NCBI GenBank assembly: GCA_013329355.1
Contig: DUKK01000079.1
Span: forward strand, 1-9,460
Reading direction: 5' to 3'
DNA length: 9,460 nt
Source of the DNA: Candidatus Poseidoniaceae archaeon
GTDB lineage: Archaea > Thermoplasmatota > Poseidoniia > Poseidoniales > Poseidoniaceae
The stretch's first letter is position 1. Every line of letters starts with the position of its first letter. Below, one piece after another: positions 1 through 6,940 of this stretch. The position numbers and the translations under genes were made by a program. The notes below the pieces were generated by a model. It saw only the letters and a program-made list of their open reading frames with translations, had not been told where the DNA came from and ran no database searches.

Positions 1-1
1 C

Positions 2-382
2 TGCCCTAGTTACAATGACACCTCGTTCTCTGACTGTCATATCGATCCAGATACCCCTGATGGTGCACAATTCTATCAAAACCTGGCAAACTACACCAAT
101 TTTGAAGAAATGCAGAATAACACCAACCCAGTATCGAATGATACCGATGGTGACAAATGGAATGATGGACCGGAAGTATATTTCCAAGATCATGATGATG
201 ATGGTATGGCCACTGGCTGGGAATATCACTTTGATTTCGATCCATACGACGCCGCTGACAGGATGTTCGATACCGATGGTGACGGGCATGTGAACTATTG
301 TGAGTATAAGTGGGATACTAACCCCCGCGACCCAACCAGTTTCCCAGGCCAAGGTGAGTTGTGCGACCCATTCAGTGAGTAG
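2..382 (+). CDS. C-terminal part of a secreted protein with Asp-rich calcium-loop repeats (partial)
   Basis: The frame is open to the left window edge, so only the last 126 residues are seen and the start is missing. Three EF-hand-like loops of the DxDxDG....E type are visible: NDTDGDKWNDGPE at visible residues 46-58, DHDDDGMATGWE at 63-74 and DTDGDGHVNYCE at 90-101. TNP turns sit near them (residues 41-43 and 106-108). This is the thrombospondin-type-3-like calcium-binding pattern common in large extracellular proteins, where the loops stabilise a stalk or spacer. Four cysteines (1, 12, 100, 121) could form disulfides, in line with export. No transmembrane anchor follows the repeats and the protein ends in a short acidic tail, so it may be released or held by other means. 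Secretion is inferred because the signal peptide is out of view. The next gene starts 47 bases downstream on the same strand and also encodes an exported protein. The role and substrate are unknown. Confidence 0.8.
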   Translation, partial: CPSYNDTSFSDCHIDPDTPDGAQFYQNLANYTNFEEMQNNTNPVSNDTDGDKWNDGPEVYFQDHDDDGMATGWEYHFDFDPYDAADRMFDTDGDGHVNYCEYKWDTNPRDPTSFPGQGELCDPFSE

Positions 383-429
383 ATACAACAAATGAGAAAC
401 TTCTTGAGTGCTGTTTGCCACATGTAAGT

Positions 430-1911
430 ATGACAAGCAAGGGTGTGGCCACGACCTTAGTTTCCTTGCTCGTCATAGTAGCCGCCTTTGGCAGCAATGT
501 ATCTGCCTCAGAGCTCTCAAACGCTAATGAATTCCTTGTCATCAACAATGAGGGTGGTGAAAGTTTTACTAGTTACATAAATCTTACAGGTGAGTCTTCC
601 ATAGCCGCTGCACAACTGGTTTGGACAGTCAGCGAATTAAACCCAGTATCCAGCTTAACCAACGAAGTTGTGATTTTGCAAACATCCAGTATCTTTAGCA
701 ACGTGACTATTAGCGAAGACATCTATCATTGGCGATTATCAATACCGGTAAATGACATGAACTGCACCTGCTTATTCTCCATTACCTCAACTGATGAGAC
801 AAAATCACTTGTTGACTCAGTTATTCTATTCATCGGTAGTCATAAACACTTTCCAATCATAACTTATATCCCATCGTTTCAAACACCCGAGAATAGCGAA
901 ATAAAATATCTAGAGTATAATGTCACACGCCCAGATTACGACCATGAAAACAATATTGAATTATTAAGTTCAACAGTTTTCAAAGCCAATGTGTGTCAAT
1001 TCAGTGGTAATTCGTGCATCACGGAATGGCTTCAAGTACAACTAAATCACTCGATAACCGAGACAGGAAATTTCATTGTTGCGATTGATAAGTTACAGCT
1101 TGGGGTTGGTGACGGTAACTATAATTTTGAAGTCTTTATGCGGGATTCCTTTCTCAGATACTCGAATGCTGATGAGGTGTTTCTTACATTTGATACCAAC
1201 GCCCCTGAGGTAGTAATACTTGGCTCTGAATCGGCCAAAGAGATGGATTCAGAAGTTTATTCTGCGCTTGTCGATGACGGTTATGAGAATTCCTTGGTAG
1301 CACTGACTTGGACTATAACAGAACCAAGCGGTCTGGTTCGTGGCGTAGGACAAGCAGAAATAATCACCAATACTAGCGTTAAGGTGGAATTTAATCAATC
1401 GGGCCAATGGAATATTTCTGTCCTAGCAGTAGATTCTGTCGGGTTTTTTACCAAACTAAGTTATTCAGTGTTAGTTGAAAATCTGCCACCTGAAATATAT
1501 CTTGAGGTTTCCTCAGGAGAATTGAATGCTGATGACGAGATTACCTTCTCTGTAGATGAAAACTGGTTTATTGACGCATCCACCTCGTTGGACACTGTTA
1601 ATGATGTGAATGATTTAGTTTATGTGTGGAAAATAGAAGATGTCATAGTCCATTCAGGTGCTAATCTATCACAAGAATATCTTAGTATTCCTGGTCATCA
1701 TCAGCTCACCTTGGAAGTAACCGACACAGATGGCGCCATTTCCCAATCAACAATTAAATTAGGACTCAAGACAACCGATGAAACAACTACAACGAGTGAT
1801 AATCTTTTACCGATCGCATCTGTTGGTGTGATTTTACTGTTTTTATTAATGATAGGACTGCGGCTTAGAAAGCCAGATTCGTCGTTCAATTTGCCAAAAT
1901 GGGGTAAGTGA
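430..1911 (+). CDS. Signal-peptide, Ig/PKD-like ectodomain, single-anchor surface protein
   Basis: Predicted 493-residue exported protein with no recognised enzymatic domain. Residues 1-26 form a signal peptide with hydrophobic core TLVSLLVIVAAF and a likely cut after NVSA. The ectodomain reads as beta-sandwich modules: one at about 30-140; a cadherin/Ig-like one at about 145-255 with cysteines at 189 and 196; an Ig-like one at about 258-352; and a PKD-like one at about 354-447, with DAST...VYVWKI... and LTLEVTDTDGA near its end. A Thr-rich stalk (TTDETTTTSDN) precedes one transmembrane helix (about 459-477) and a short basic cytoplasmic tail. This is a typical type I surface or adhesion layout. 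Nine N-X-S/T sequons lie in the mature ectodomain, so N-glycosylation is possible but unproven. I chose ATG 430 over an in-frame TTG at 415 because it puts the signal peptide directly at the N-terminus; neither start has a convincing Shine-Dalgarno. Ligand and function are unknown. Confidence 0.82.
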   Translation: MTSKGVATTLVSLLVIVAAFGSNVSASELSNANEFLVINNEGGESFTSYINLTGESSIAAAQLVWTVSELNPVSSLTNEVVILQTSSIFSNVTISEDIYHWRLSIPVNDMNCTCLFSITSTDETKSLVDSVILFIGSHKHFPIITYIPSFQTPENSEIKYLEYNVTRPDYDHENNIELLSSTVFKANVCQFSGNSCITEWLQVQLNHSITETGNFIVAIDKLQLGVGDGNYNFEVFMRDSFLRYSNADEVFLTFDTNAPEVVILGSESAKEMDSEVYSALVDDGYENSLVALTWTITEPSGLVRGVGQAEIITNTSVKVEFNQSGQWNISVLAVDSVGFFTKLSYSVLVENLPPEIYLEVSSGELNADDEITFSVDENWFIDASTSLDTVNDVNDLVYVWKIEDVIVHSGANLSQEYLSIPGHHQLTLEVTDTDGAISQSTIKLGLKTTDETTTTSDNLLPIASVGVILLFLLMIGLRLRKPDSSFNLPKWGK

Positions 1912-1926
1912 CTCAAGCAAGGTTTG

Positions 1927-1978
1927 AATAGGGCAAATCTTGTGGGGATAGCATGTTTGCTGAGATGTTTGCCCTGTT
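1927..1978 (+). promoter_or_regulatory. Possible RNA hairpin enclosing the pepP start codon
   Basis: AATAGGGCAAA (1927-1937) can pair with TTTGCCCTGTT (1968-1978) over 11 base pairs, including one G-U pair. The central GGGCAAA/TTTGCCC is perfect. The roughly 30-base loop holds a GGGG stretch and both candidate pepP ATGs (1953 and 1965). Such a fold could influence translation initiation. The long loop makes it only moderately stable, and I see no ligand-binding fold or conserved riboswitch core, so it may be chance. Confidence 0.25.
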
Positions 1979-3323
1979 GGGGGATGCGCCAATCCCAATC
2001 GCCAACAGTGAATACGAGGCAAGACAATCTAAACTGTACCAAACATTGCAGGATGATGACCTGTTAATCATATGTGCCTCACCGGAAACAATTCACTCCA
2101 ACGATGTCCACCATCCATTTAGAACGCAGAGTAACCTCTTGTACCTCTGCGGCTGGACAGAACCTGAGGCGATATTTTGTGCAAAACACAACGGCAAAAA
2201 GTGGGAATCACACTTATTTGTCCAGCCCAAAGACACCCTCAAAGAGATTTGGGAGGGTCGAAGGCCAGGAATAGAGGGAGCGATGGCAGATTGGCCGGTT
2301 GATACCGCACATTCAATAACAGATTTAAATCAAATTTTGGGTAAATTCATTGCTGAATCATCCCGAATATTGCATAGAATGGGTGTGAAATCGAGTGTTG
2401 ATGATCTAGTTATTGATGCCATACAACGACGAGATAGAGCGAGGCAGAGACTAGGATCTGGACCTATATCTGTCGAAGATCCCAGTAATCGCATTGCTGA
2501 AATGCGGCTGATTAAGTCTGCAGCCGAAATTGCTCAGATGCAGTTTGCCTCAGATGTTTCTAGTTTAGCCCACACTGCAGCAATGCGACACGGCGGTGTG
2601 GGTTCAACGGAAAATCAACTTCAATCAGTAATCGAGGGATTTTTCCGCTATGCAGGAGGTTCAGGGTGGTCATATCCTTCAATCGTTGGTAGTGGAGAAA
2701 ACGCTACTATACTGCACTACAAGGAAAATGAGCAAAATTGTGCTGACGGCGATGTTGTGCTAATTGATGCTGGTGCTGAATTTAGAGGCTATGCCGCAGA
2801 TATAACCCGTTCATGGCCTAATAACGGTAAATTCACGGATGCTCAGCGAGAAATTTATCAGCTTGTGTTAGATTCTCAACTTGCCGCTATAGCAGAATGT
2901 GTTGTTGGTAACCCCTATAATGCTCCTCATGAAGCGGCAAGGAAAGTGCTTGCCAAGGGACTGATTCGTCTTGGAATTATCCAGCAGAGTTTAGATGAAG
3001 CACTCCATATGGAAACTGGTGAATTAAAGGATTGGTATATGCATAATACCAGCCATTGGATTGGCTTAGATGTCCACGATGTTGGCGTTTATCTCCCAGA
3101 AGGGAAACCTAGACTGCTGGAAAGTGGTATGTGTCTGACAGTTGAGCCAGGGCTCTACTTTGGTGCCTGGCGACCAGATGTAGTCTGTCCAGAACGTTAT
3201 GCAAATATTGGGATTAGAATTGAAGATGACATTCTTATCACCGATGATGGACCTGTGGTCCTGACTGCTAAGTGTCCAAAAACAATTGATGAAATAGAAT
3301 CAATAGTAGGTATTGCTCTTTAG
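1953..3323 (+). CDS. pepP: Xaa-Pro aminopeptidase (M24B, PepP type)
   Basis: Cytoplasmic metallopeptidase that removes an N-terminal residue preceding proline, used in peptide turnover. The 456 residues match the usual PepP length (E. coli about 440). The N-terminal AMP_N domain covers about 18-150 (HPFRTQSNLLYLCGWTEPEA, then EIWEGRRPG). The pita-bread M24 domain covers about 183-445. The dinuclear metal site is complete: D272 in LIDAG, D283 in AADITR, H368 in SHWIGLDVHDVG, E398 in TVEPGLYF and E424 in IRIEDD. The proton-shuttle histidine H255 in ILHY is also present, spaced exactly as in E. coli PepP. An active enzyme is expected. There is no signal peptide. ATG 1953 follows a weak GGGG element; ATG 1965 is an alternative, as ATGTTTGC is repeated at both. 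Homology begins only around residue 18, so it does not decide. mqnC follows after 8 bases and is probably co-translated. A metabolic link between the two is not evident. Confidence 0.95.
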   Translation: MFAEMFALLGDAPIPIANSEYEARQSKLYQTLQDDDLLIICASPETIHSNDVHHPFRTQSNLLYLCGWTEPEAIFCAKHNGKKWESHLFVQPKDTLKEIWEGRRPGIEGAMADWPVDTAHSITDLNQILGKFIAESSRILHRMGVKSSVDDLVIDAIQRRDRARQRLGSGPISVEDPSNRIAEMRLIKSAAEIAQMQFASDVSSLAHTAAMRHGGVGSTENQLQSVIEGFFRYAGGSGWSYPSIVGSGENATILHYKENEQNCADGDVVLIDAGAEFRGYAADITRSWPNNGKFTDAQREIYQLVLDSQLAAIAECVVGNPYNAPHEAARKVLAKGLIRLGIIQQSLDEALHMETGELKDWYMHNTSHWIGLDVHDVGVYLPEGKPRLLESGMCLTVEPGLYFGAWRPDVVCPERYANIGIRIEDDILITDDGPVVLTAKCPKTIDEIESIVGIAL

Positions 3324-3326
3324 GTG
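3321..3326 (+). promoter_or_regulatory. Shine-Dalgarno of mqnC overlapping the pepP stop codon
   Basis: The pepP stop TAG is the first half of TAGGTG, whose AGGTG matches the anti-Shine-Dalgarno end of 16S rRNA (complement GGAGGTGAT). The mqnC ATG begins at 3332, five bases after this element. A ribosome ending pepP would therefore stand on the mqnC ribosome binding site, which suggests translational coupling. The same TAGGTG arrangement recurs at 5679-5684 on the other strand. Confidence 0.6.
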
Positions 3327-3331
3327 TTGAC

Positions 3332-4516
3332 ATGAATTGGCAGTCCATCCTACAACGTCAGCAAAATTGGACCTTGCATAATGCCAATAATTTGAGGTTA
3401 ACTATTGATGAAGCAAACGAGCTGTATGAGAATGCGCCATTGCATGAGTTAACTATGGCCGCTAATACGAGGCGTCAGGAACTACATCCTGGCGGCCAAG
3501 TAACCTATCTGGTTGATAGAAATGTGAATTATACCAACGTTTGCACAATTAATTGTCAGTTCTGCTCTTTTTACCGTTCTCCGGGTCACGAAGAAACATA
3601 TACTCAAAGTTTCGATGAAATTTCTCAAAGAATAACAGAACTCGAAGAGATCGGTGGGTCAAGAATATTGATGCAAGGTGGGGTAAATCCAGAACTTGAA
3701 TTTTCTTGGTATTTAGAGTTGATTTCTTATTTGGTGGAGAAACATCCAACAATACAACTTGATTGTTTCAGCCCGATTGAAATTGAGGGTATTGCCGAAG
3801 TTTCCGGTATGACAACTCTTGAAGTTCTCACTCAACTACAGGTCGCTGGTCTGCACGGCCTGCCCGGCGGTGGAGCTGAAATGCTCGTTGATGAGGTTCG
3901 CCAAGACATATCCCCGAAAAAGGGTAGTCCAGATAACTGGCTCAGAGTGATGCAAGAAGCTCAATCATTGGGTCTTACCACAAGTGCAACCAATGTGTTC
4001 GGCTTTGGTGAAACACTGCGCCAAAGAGTTGAGCATATGTCTAGGATACGCGAGCTTCAAGACCGATCTATAAACCAATACAATAACGGCTTTACATCGT
4101 TTATTGCATGGCCTGTTCAATTAGAATCTAACTCATTCGGCCGCAGGAATCGAGGACAGAATAAACACATTCTTGGTGCCGGACCAACAGAATATATCCG
4201 TCACATAGCTGTATCTCGACTTTTCTTTGATAACATATCGAGCATTCAAGCATCTTGGCCAACTATGGGTTTAGGGGTTGCACAGATGGCCCTAATGTCT
4301 GGTGCCAACGATGCAGGCTCAACAATGATGGAGGAGAATGTTGTCTCAGCATCAGGAACAACCAAACTATCAGCCTCTGAGATTGAGCTTCAAAATACGA
4401 TTACTCGCGCTGGATTCATCCCAGTAAAGCGTGATAGTGATTACAATTCCCTGCCGACAGAAATTGTTGCAGACTTGGAAAAGCCACTCGCTGCCCCAAT
4501 GCCACTCCAGTATTGA
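3332..4516 (+). CDS. mqnC: Cyclic dehypoxanthinyl futalosine synthase (radical SAM, menaquinone futalosine pathway)
   Basis: MqnC uses S-adenosylmethionine and a [4Fe-4S] cluster to cyclise dehypoxanthine futalosine, a middle step of the chorismate-to-menaquinone futalosine route in the cytoplasm. The cluster motif CxxxCxxC is C71-TIN-C75-QF-C78, followed by SFYRSPGH as in the MqnC/CofH group. Upstream lies VTYLVDRNVNYTNVC (57-71). LPGGGAEML (177-185) and GFGET (224-228) are typical core elements, and GANDAGSTMMEENVVSASG (324-342) is the C-terminal MqnC hallmark. The length of 394 residues is normal. The family is close to MqnE, CofG and CofH; the STMMEENVVSA segment favours MqnC, and no other mqn or cof gene is visible to test this. 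It is probably translated with pepP, whose stop codon overlaps its ribosome binding site. Its stop lies 2 bases from the stop of the converging membrane protein gene. Confidence 0.9.
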   Translation: MNWQSILQRQQNWTLHNANNLRLTIDEANELYENAPLHELTMAANTRRQELHPGGQVTYLVDRNVNYTNVCTINCQFCSFYRSPGHEETYTQSFDEISQRITELEEIGGSRILMQGGVNPELEFSWYLELISYLVEKHPTIQLDCFSPIEIEGIAEVSGMTTLEVLTQLQVAGLHGLPGGGAEMLVDEVRQDISPKKGSPDNWLRVMQEAQSLGLTTSATNVFGFGETLRQRVEHMSRIRELQDRSINQYNNGFTSFIAWPVQLESNSFGRRNRGQNKHILGAGPTEYIRHIAVSRLFFDNISSIQASWPTMGLGVAQMALMSGANDAGSTMMEENVVSASGTTKLSASEIELQNTITRAGFIPVKRDSDYNSLPTEIVADLEKPLAAPMPLQY

Positions 4517-4518
4517 AA

Positions 4519-5673
4519 TCAACTCAATGAGAGGGGATGATTGGTCTCCGTTCTACCTGAATTGACAATTGCTTCAGTAACGCAATATAATGCTGGATGC
4601 TTTACTTTTAAAGGTTGAACCCACAATAACTCAGGTCGATTTCCCCTATCTATGACCACAACCATTTCCCAGTGTATTCTAATGAGCGGTGAAAATATCG
4701 TCCCTGGCCAATTGCCTTTTGGAGCAGGTATTGTCGTTCGCTCAGATCCAACATCGGTTATTTTTGATTGTTGCATAATCCGCATTGGTTTCAGGAATAA
4801 ACCTCCTTTTACATCTTGATTTTGCATTGGTGAGTCCTCGCCTCCACCTGTACCATCGTCTAAGTCAACTGACCAATGGTGTGGCAATTCGGTGGTTAGG
4901 CCGGGTGCGGGTTGGCCGTTTCTATCACGGCCCAATGCACTCACCAATGCACCTCTACTTGGTGGTAAAACTCCAACGCGCCAGAGCACTGACATACTCT
5001 TCCAATCCGGCTTTACCTCTGGAAATTCGATGCTAACCTCCAGTGATTCACCAGAGGTTGTATCACTGTAAAAAACAATTTTTGGTTCCTTAGGTTGTGA
5101 TCTTAGAAACCTTCGTTGCTTGATCAAGTCTGAGAAATTGGCGCTGATTCGCATAAAAATTGGCACAAACAAAATCGGCACAACGACCACAGCAAGAACT
5201 GGATAATCTAGCAGGCCAAACCTAACTCTTCCAGTGCCAAAACTTGGAACCCCCCAAACACTCAATATAGGCTCCAAAAAAAGATAAGTCAGTGCAATCA
5301 GTAAAACCGAAACTGAAAAATTCATGATGTTTCTTGCTTGCTTATGGATGACGTTAGGAGTTAGATACCATCCTGTTCGTTGTTTGTAAACTACTGAATC
5401 ACGCGGCACAGCTTCTAACATCTCTTGAGCATGCTTTTCGTCTAATTTTAGGGTGGTTTCATCTAATTTATACCGACGCTCAACTAACCAATCAGATTTG
5501 TTGCCGATTCTAAATGGTGGGGGTAGCCCACGAATAGTTTCATACGCTTCAGATTCCGTTAGATTATTTTCAATATCCGTCTGACTCACCGCTATGGGTA
5601 ATAATTCCGGCTTGTATCGATATGACTCAAAAGGTGGATATTTTATACGCTCTTCGAGAATAAGTTTTCCCAC
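4519..5673 (-). CDS. Unrecognised two-helix membrane protein, coupled to the GGR gene
   Basis: I do not recognise this 384-residue protein. Residues 1-110 are soluble and charged, with a Pro-rich PPPF stretch near 51-54. Two hydrophobic helices follow at about 118-138 (FSVSVLLIALTYLFLEPIL) and 156-174 (DYPVLAVVVVPILFVPIFM), joined by a short Gly/Arg loop. The second is followed by a basic KQRRFLRSQPKEPK patch (185-198), which suggests a cytoplasmic C-terminal side. Residues about 198-384 look beta-rich, with a flexible Gly/Asp loop (DLDDGTGGGEDSP, 270-282) and a strand-like end (LLWVQPLKVKHPALYCV). With an even number of helices, both large domains should be on the same side, probably the cytoplasm. 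No catalytic motif stands out. It starts at GTG 5673 behind an excellent AGGTGAT ribosome site that overlaps the upstream gene's stop, so it is probably made together with that flavoprotein. A membrane scaffold or partner role is only a guess. Confidence 0.8.
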   Translation of the reverse strand: MGKLILEERIKYPPFESYRYKPELLPIAVSQTDIENNLTESEAYETIRGLPPPFRIGNKSDWLVERRYKLDETTLKLDEKHAQEMLEAVPRDSVVYKQRTGWYLTPNVIHKQARNIMNFSVSVLLIALTYLFLEPILSVWGVPSFGTGRVRFGLLDYPVLAVVVVPILFVPIFMRISANFSDLIKQRRFLRSQPKEPKIVFYSDTTSGESLEVSIEFPEVKPDWKSMSVLWRVGVLPPSRGALVSALGRDRNGQPAPGLTTELPHHWSVDLDDGTGGGEDSPMQNQDVKGGLFLKPMRIMQQSKITDVGSERTTIPAPKGNWPGTIFSPLIRIHWEMVVVIDRGNRPELLWVQPLKVKHPALYCVTEAIVNSGRTETNHPLSLS

Positions 5674-5676
5674 GTA

Positions 5677-5684
5677 ATCACCTA
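5677..5684 (-). promoter_or_regulatory. Shine-Dalgarno overlapping the GGR stop codon
   Basis: Read on the minus strand, TAGGTGAT contains the TAG stop of the GGR-family gene and AGGTGAT, a seven-base match to the complement of the conserved 16S 3' end. The GTG start of the membrane protein follows 3 bases later. The site supports GTG 5673 as the true start and indicates translational coupling of the two genes. Confidence 0.7.
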
Positions 5685-6908
5685 ACTGAAAATCATTTTC
5701 ATCCCCGCTTTGAGGGCTAATTTTCGAAAGGCTGGAACTTTTTTCAATAATGCCATACCTAGCGGAACGGGTTTTTCTATATCGCCAATTGCATTGATTA
5801 ATTCAATCACCTCTGGTTTGGCAAACTGTTCAAAATGGCTGTCTAGTTCTTCATCTTCACAATCACTTACTAACAAATTTCTCAGTGAGCGGGCTCGGTT
5901 TTGTTCCTTGCGCATTTTTTCAAAGTGGCTTTTAGCGATAGACTTGAGTTCATCCTCACTAAGCAGATTCTGACCTATCGCCGTTGACAGGCGGTCTACT
6001 ATACCGTTAATTTGTTCAAATCCAGGTCCAATGCCTCCACCAGTTGTTGGTTTTGCCATGCCAGCAGCATCACCGATAAGCAGAACACGATTTTTGTATG
6101 CTTTGCGAATCATGCCGCTTGGAACAGGTCCGCAGTAACGTGCAGTCTCTTTTATGCCAGCAAATCTTTCTTTCCATAGTGGATGATCAAGCAGATTGGC
6201 GTAGCATTCCTCTATACTCCTCCCATCAAGTCGGTCCGCAGTTGACCATAAGCCGATTCTACAACTGTCATTGCCTGATGGTATTACCCAAGCAAAAAAA
6301 CCAGGCGCAATTTCAGACCCAGAATACATTTCTAACCAACGCTTTCGATATTGATAGCCAACGACTTCTGTTTGAAATCCAACCATGAGTTCTTTCGGTC
6401 TACCCATCTTGAAAAATCGGCGCGTCCATGAATGAGCACCGTCACAACCAATCAACAATTTTGTTGAGATGGTTATCTCTTTACCTTCTCTTGTGATGAT
6501 CAAATCAACTCCTTGGGAGTGTGCTTCGGCGCTAATTGGCTTTGAGTTCAACCACAGGGTTGCACCGGATACCATAGCTTGTTTTACCACTGCCTCATCA
6601 AATAACTTTCTACATACCACATACGTTCGCACAGTCCCGTCAGTTCCCACCGGTACCAAGGTCCCAGATGGACCATGAATAAGCGCTCCATCTACCTCTT
6701 CCAAGATTGTCTCGTATAGACCAACTTGTTTCATTGCATTGGGCGTTACTAGTCCGGCGCATTGGAATGGTCTGCCAATTTCGTTATGTTCCTCAAGTAA
6801 TAGAACACGATGACCTCTAGTGGAGAGAAGATTTGCAGTATGTCCACCAACTGGTCCTGCACCGACGATTACAACATCCCAGTCTTGAGTTGTTGTACCT
6901 GCGTCCAT
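5682..6908 (-). CDS. Geranylgeranyl reductase family flavoprotein
   Basis: FAD-dependent reductase of the geranylgeranyl reductase (GGR) family. Archaeal members saturate the isoprenoid chains of membrane lipids, and some relatives reduce menaquinone side chains. Features: Rossmann motif GAGPVGG (16-22) and its acidic strand end EE (39-40); the family mark PFQCAGLVT (47-55), with C50 at the position of the conserved GGR cysteine; GCDGAHSWTRR (154-164); and the second FAD motif GDAAGMAKPTTGGGI (279-293), strongly archaeal in style. The substrate-site motif YxWxFPx7-8GxG appears in altered form as FAWVIP...GLW (205-221), so substrate preference could differ. The length of 408 residues is normal. 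There is no transmembrane helix; peripheral membrane binding is usual for the family. ATG 6908 has an AGAGGA ribosome site 6 bases upstream. The gene lies 56 bases after the topoisomerase and is coupled to the membrane protein downstream. Which lipid or quinone it reduces cannot be told from the sequence. Confidence 0.9.
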   Translation of the reverse strand: MDAGTTTQDWDVVIVGAGPVGGHTANLLSTRGHRVLLLEEHNEIGRPFQCAGLVTPNAMKQVGLYETILEEVDGALIHGPSGTLVPVGTDGTVRTYVVCRKLFDEAVVKQAMVSGATLWLNSKPISAEAHSQGVDLIITREGKEITISTKLLIGCDGAHSWTRRFFKMGRPKELMVGFQTEVVGYQYRKRWLEMYSGSEIAPGFFAWVIPSGNDSCRIGLWSTADRLDGRSIEECYANLLDHPLWKERFAGIKETARYCGPVPSGMIRKAYKNRVLLIGDAAGMAKPTTGGGIGPGFEQINGIVDRLSTAIGQNLLSEDELKSIAKSHFEKMRKEQNRARSLRNLLVSDCEDEELDSHFEQFAKPEVIELINAIGDIEKPVPLGMALLKKVPAFRKLALKAGMKMIFS

Positions 6909-6914
6909 TGTAAG

Positions 6915-6920
6915 TCCTCT
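6915..6920 (-). promoter_or_regulatory. Shine-Dalgarno of the GGR-family gene
   Basis: AGAGGA on the minus strand ends 6 bases before ATG 6908. This is good spacing for a purine-rich ribosome binding site. It fixes this start and implies that the transcript has a leader rather than being leaderless. Confidence 0.6.
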
Positions 6921-6940
6921 GCGACTAACGGTTTTATTAT

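Noticed and set aside
392..427. Eleven-codon mini-ORF (ATG 392 to TAA 427) ending 2 bases before the surface protein ATG.
   Set aside because: It could be a coupling leader, but it has no ribosome site and no recognisable peptide; so short an ORF is expected by chance.
415..429. TTG 415 as the start of the surface protein.
   Set aside because: It adds five residues before a good signal peptide and has only a poor GAGTG upstream; ATG 430 is simpler.
1701..2042. 113-codon minus-strand frame across the surface-protein/pepP junction.
   Set aside because: It covers two genes with clear coding evidence in the plus direction; no motif and no start signal.
4512..4528. ATTGA/TCAAT hairpin as a bidirectional terminator.
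   Set aside because: Only five weak base pairs and no T-run on either strand; not enough to call a terminator.
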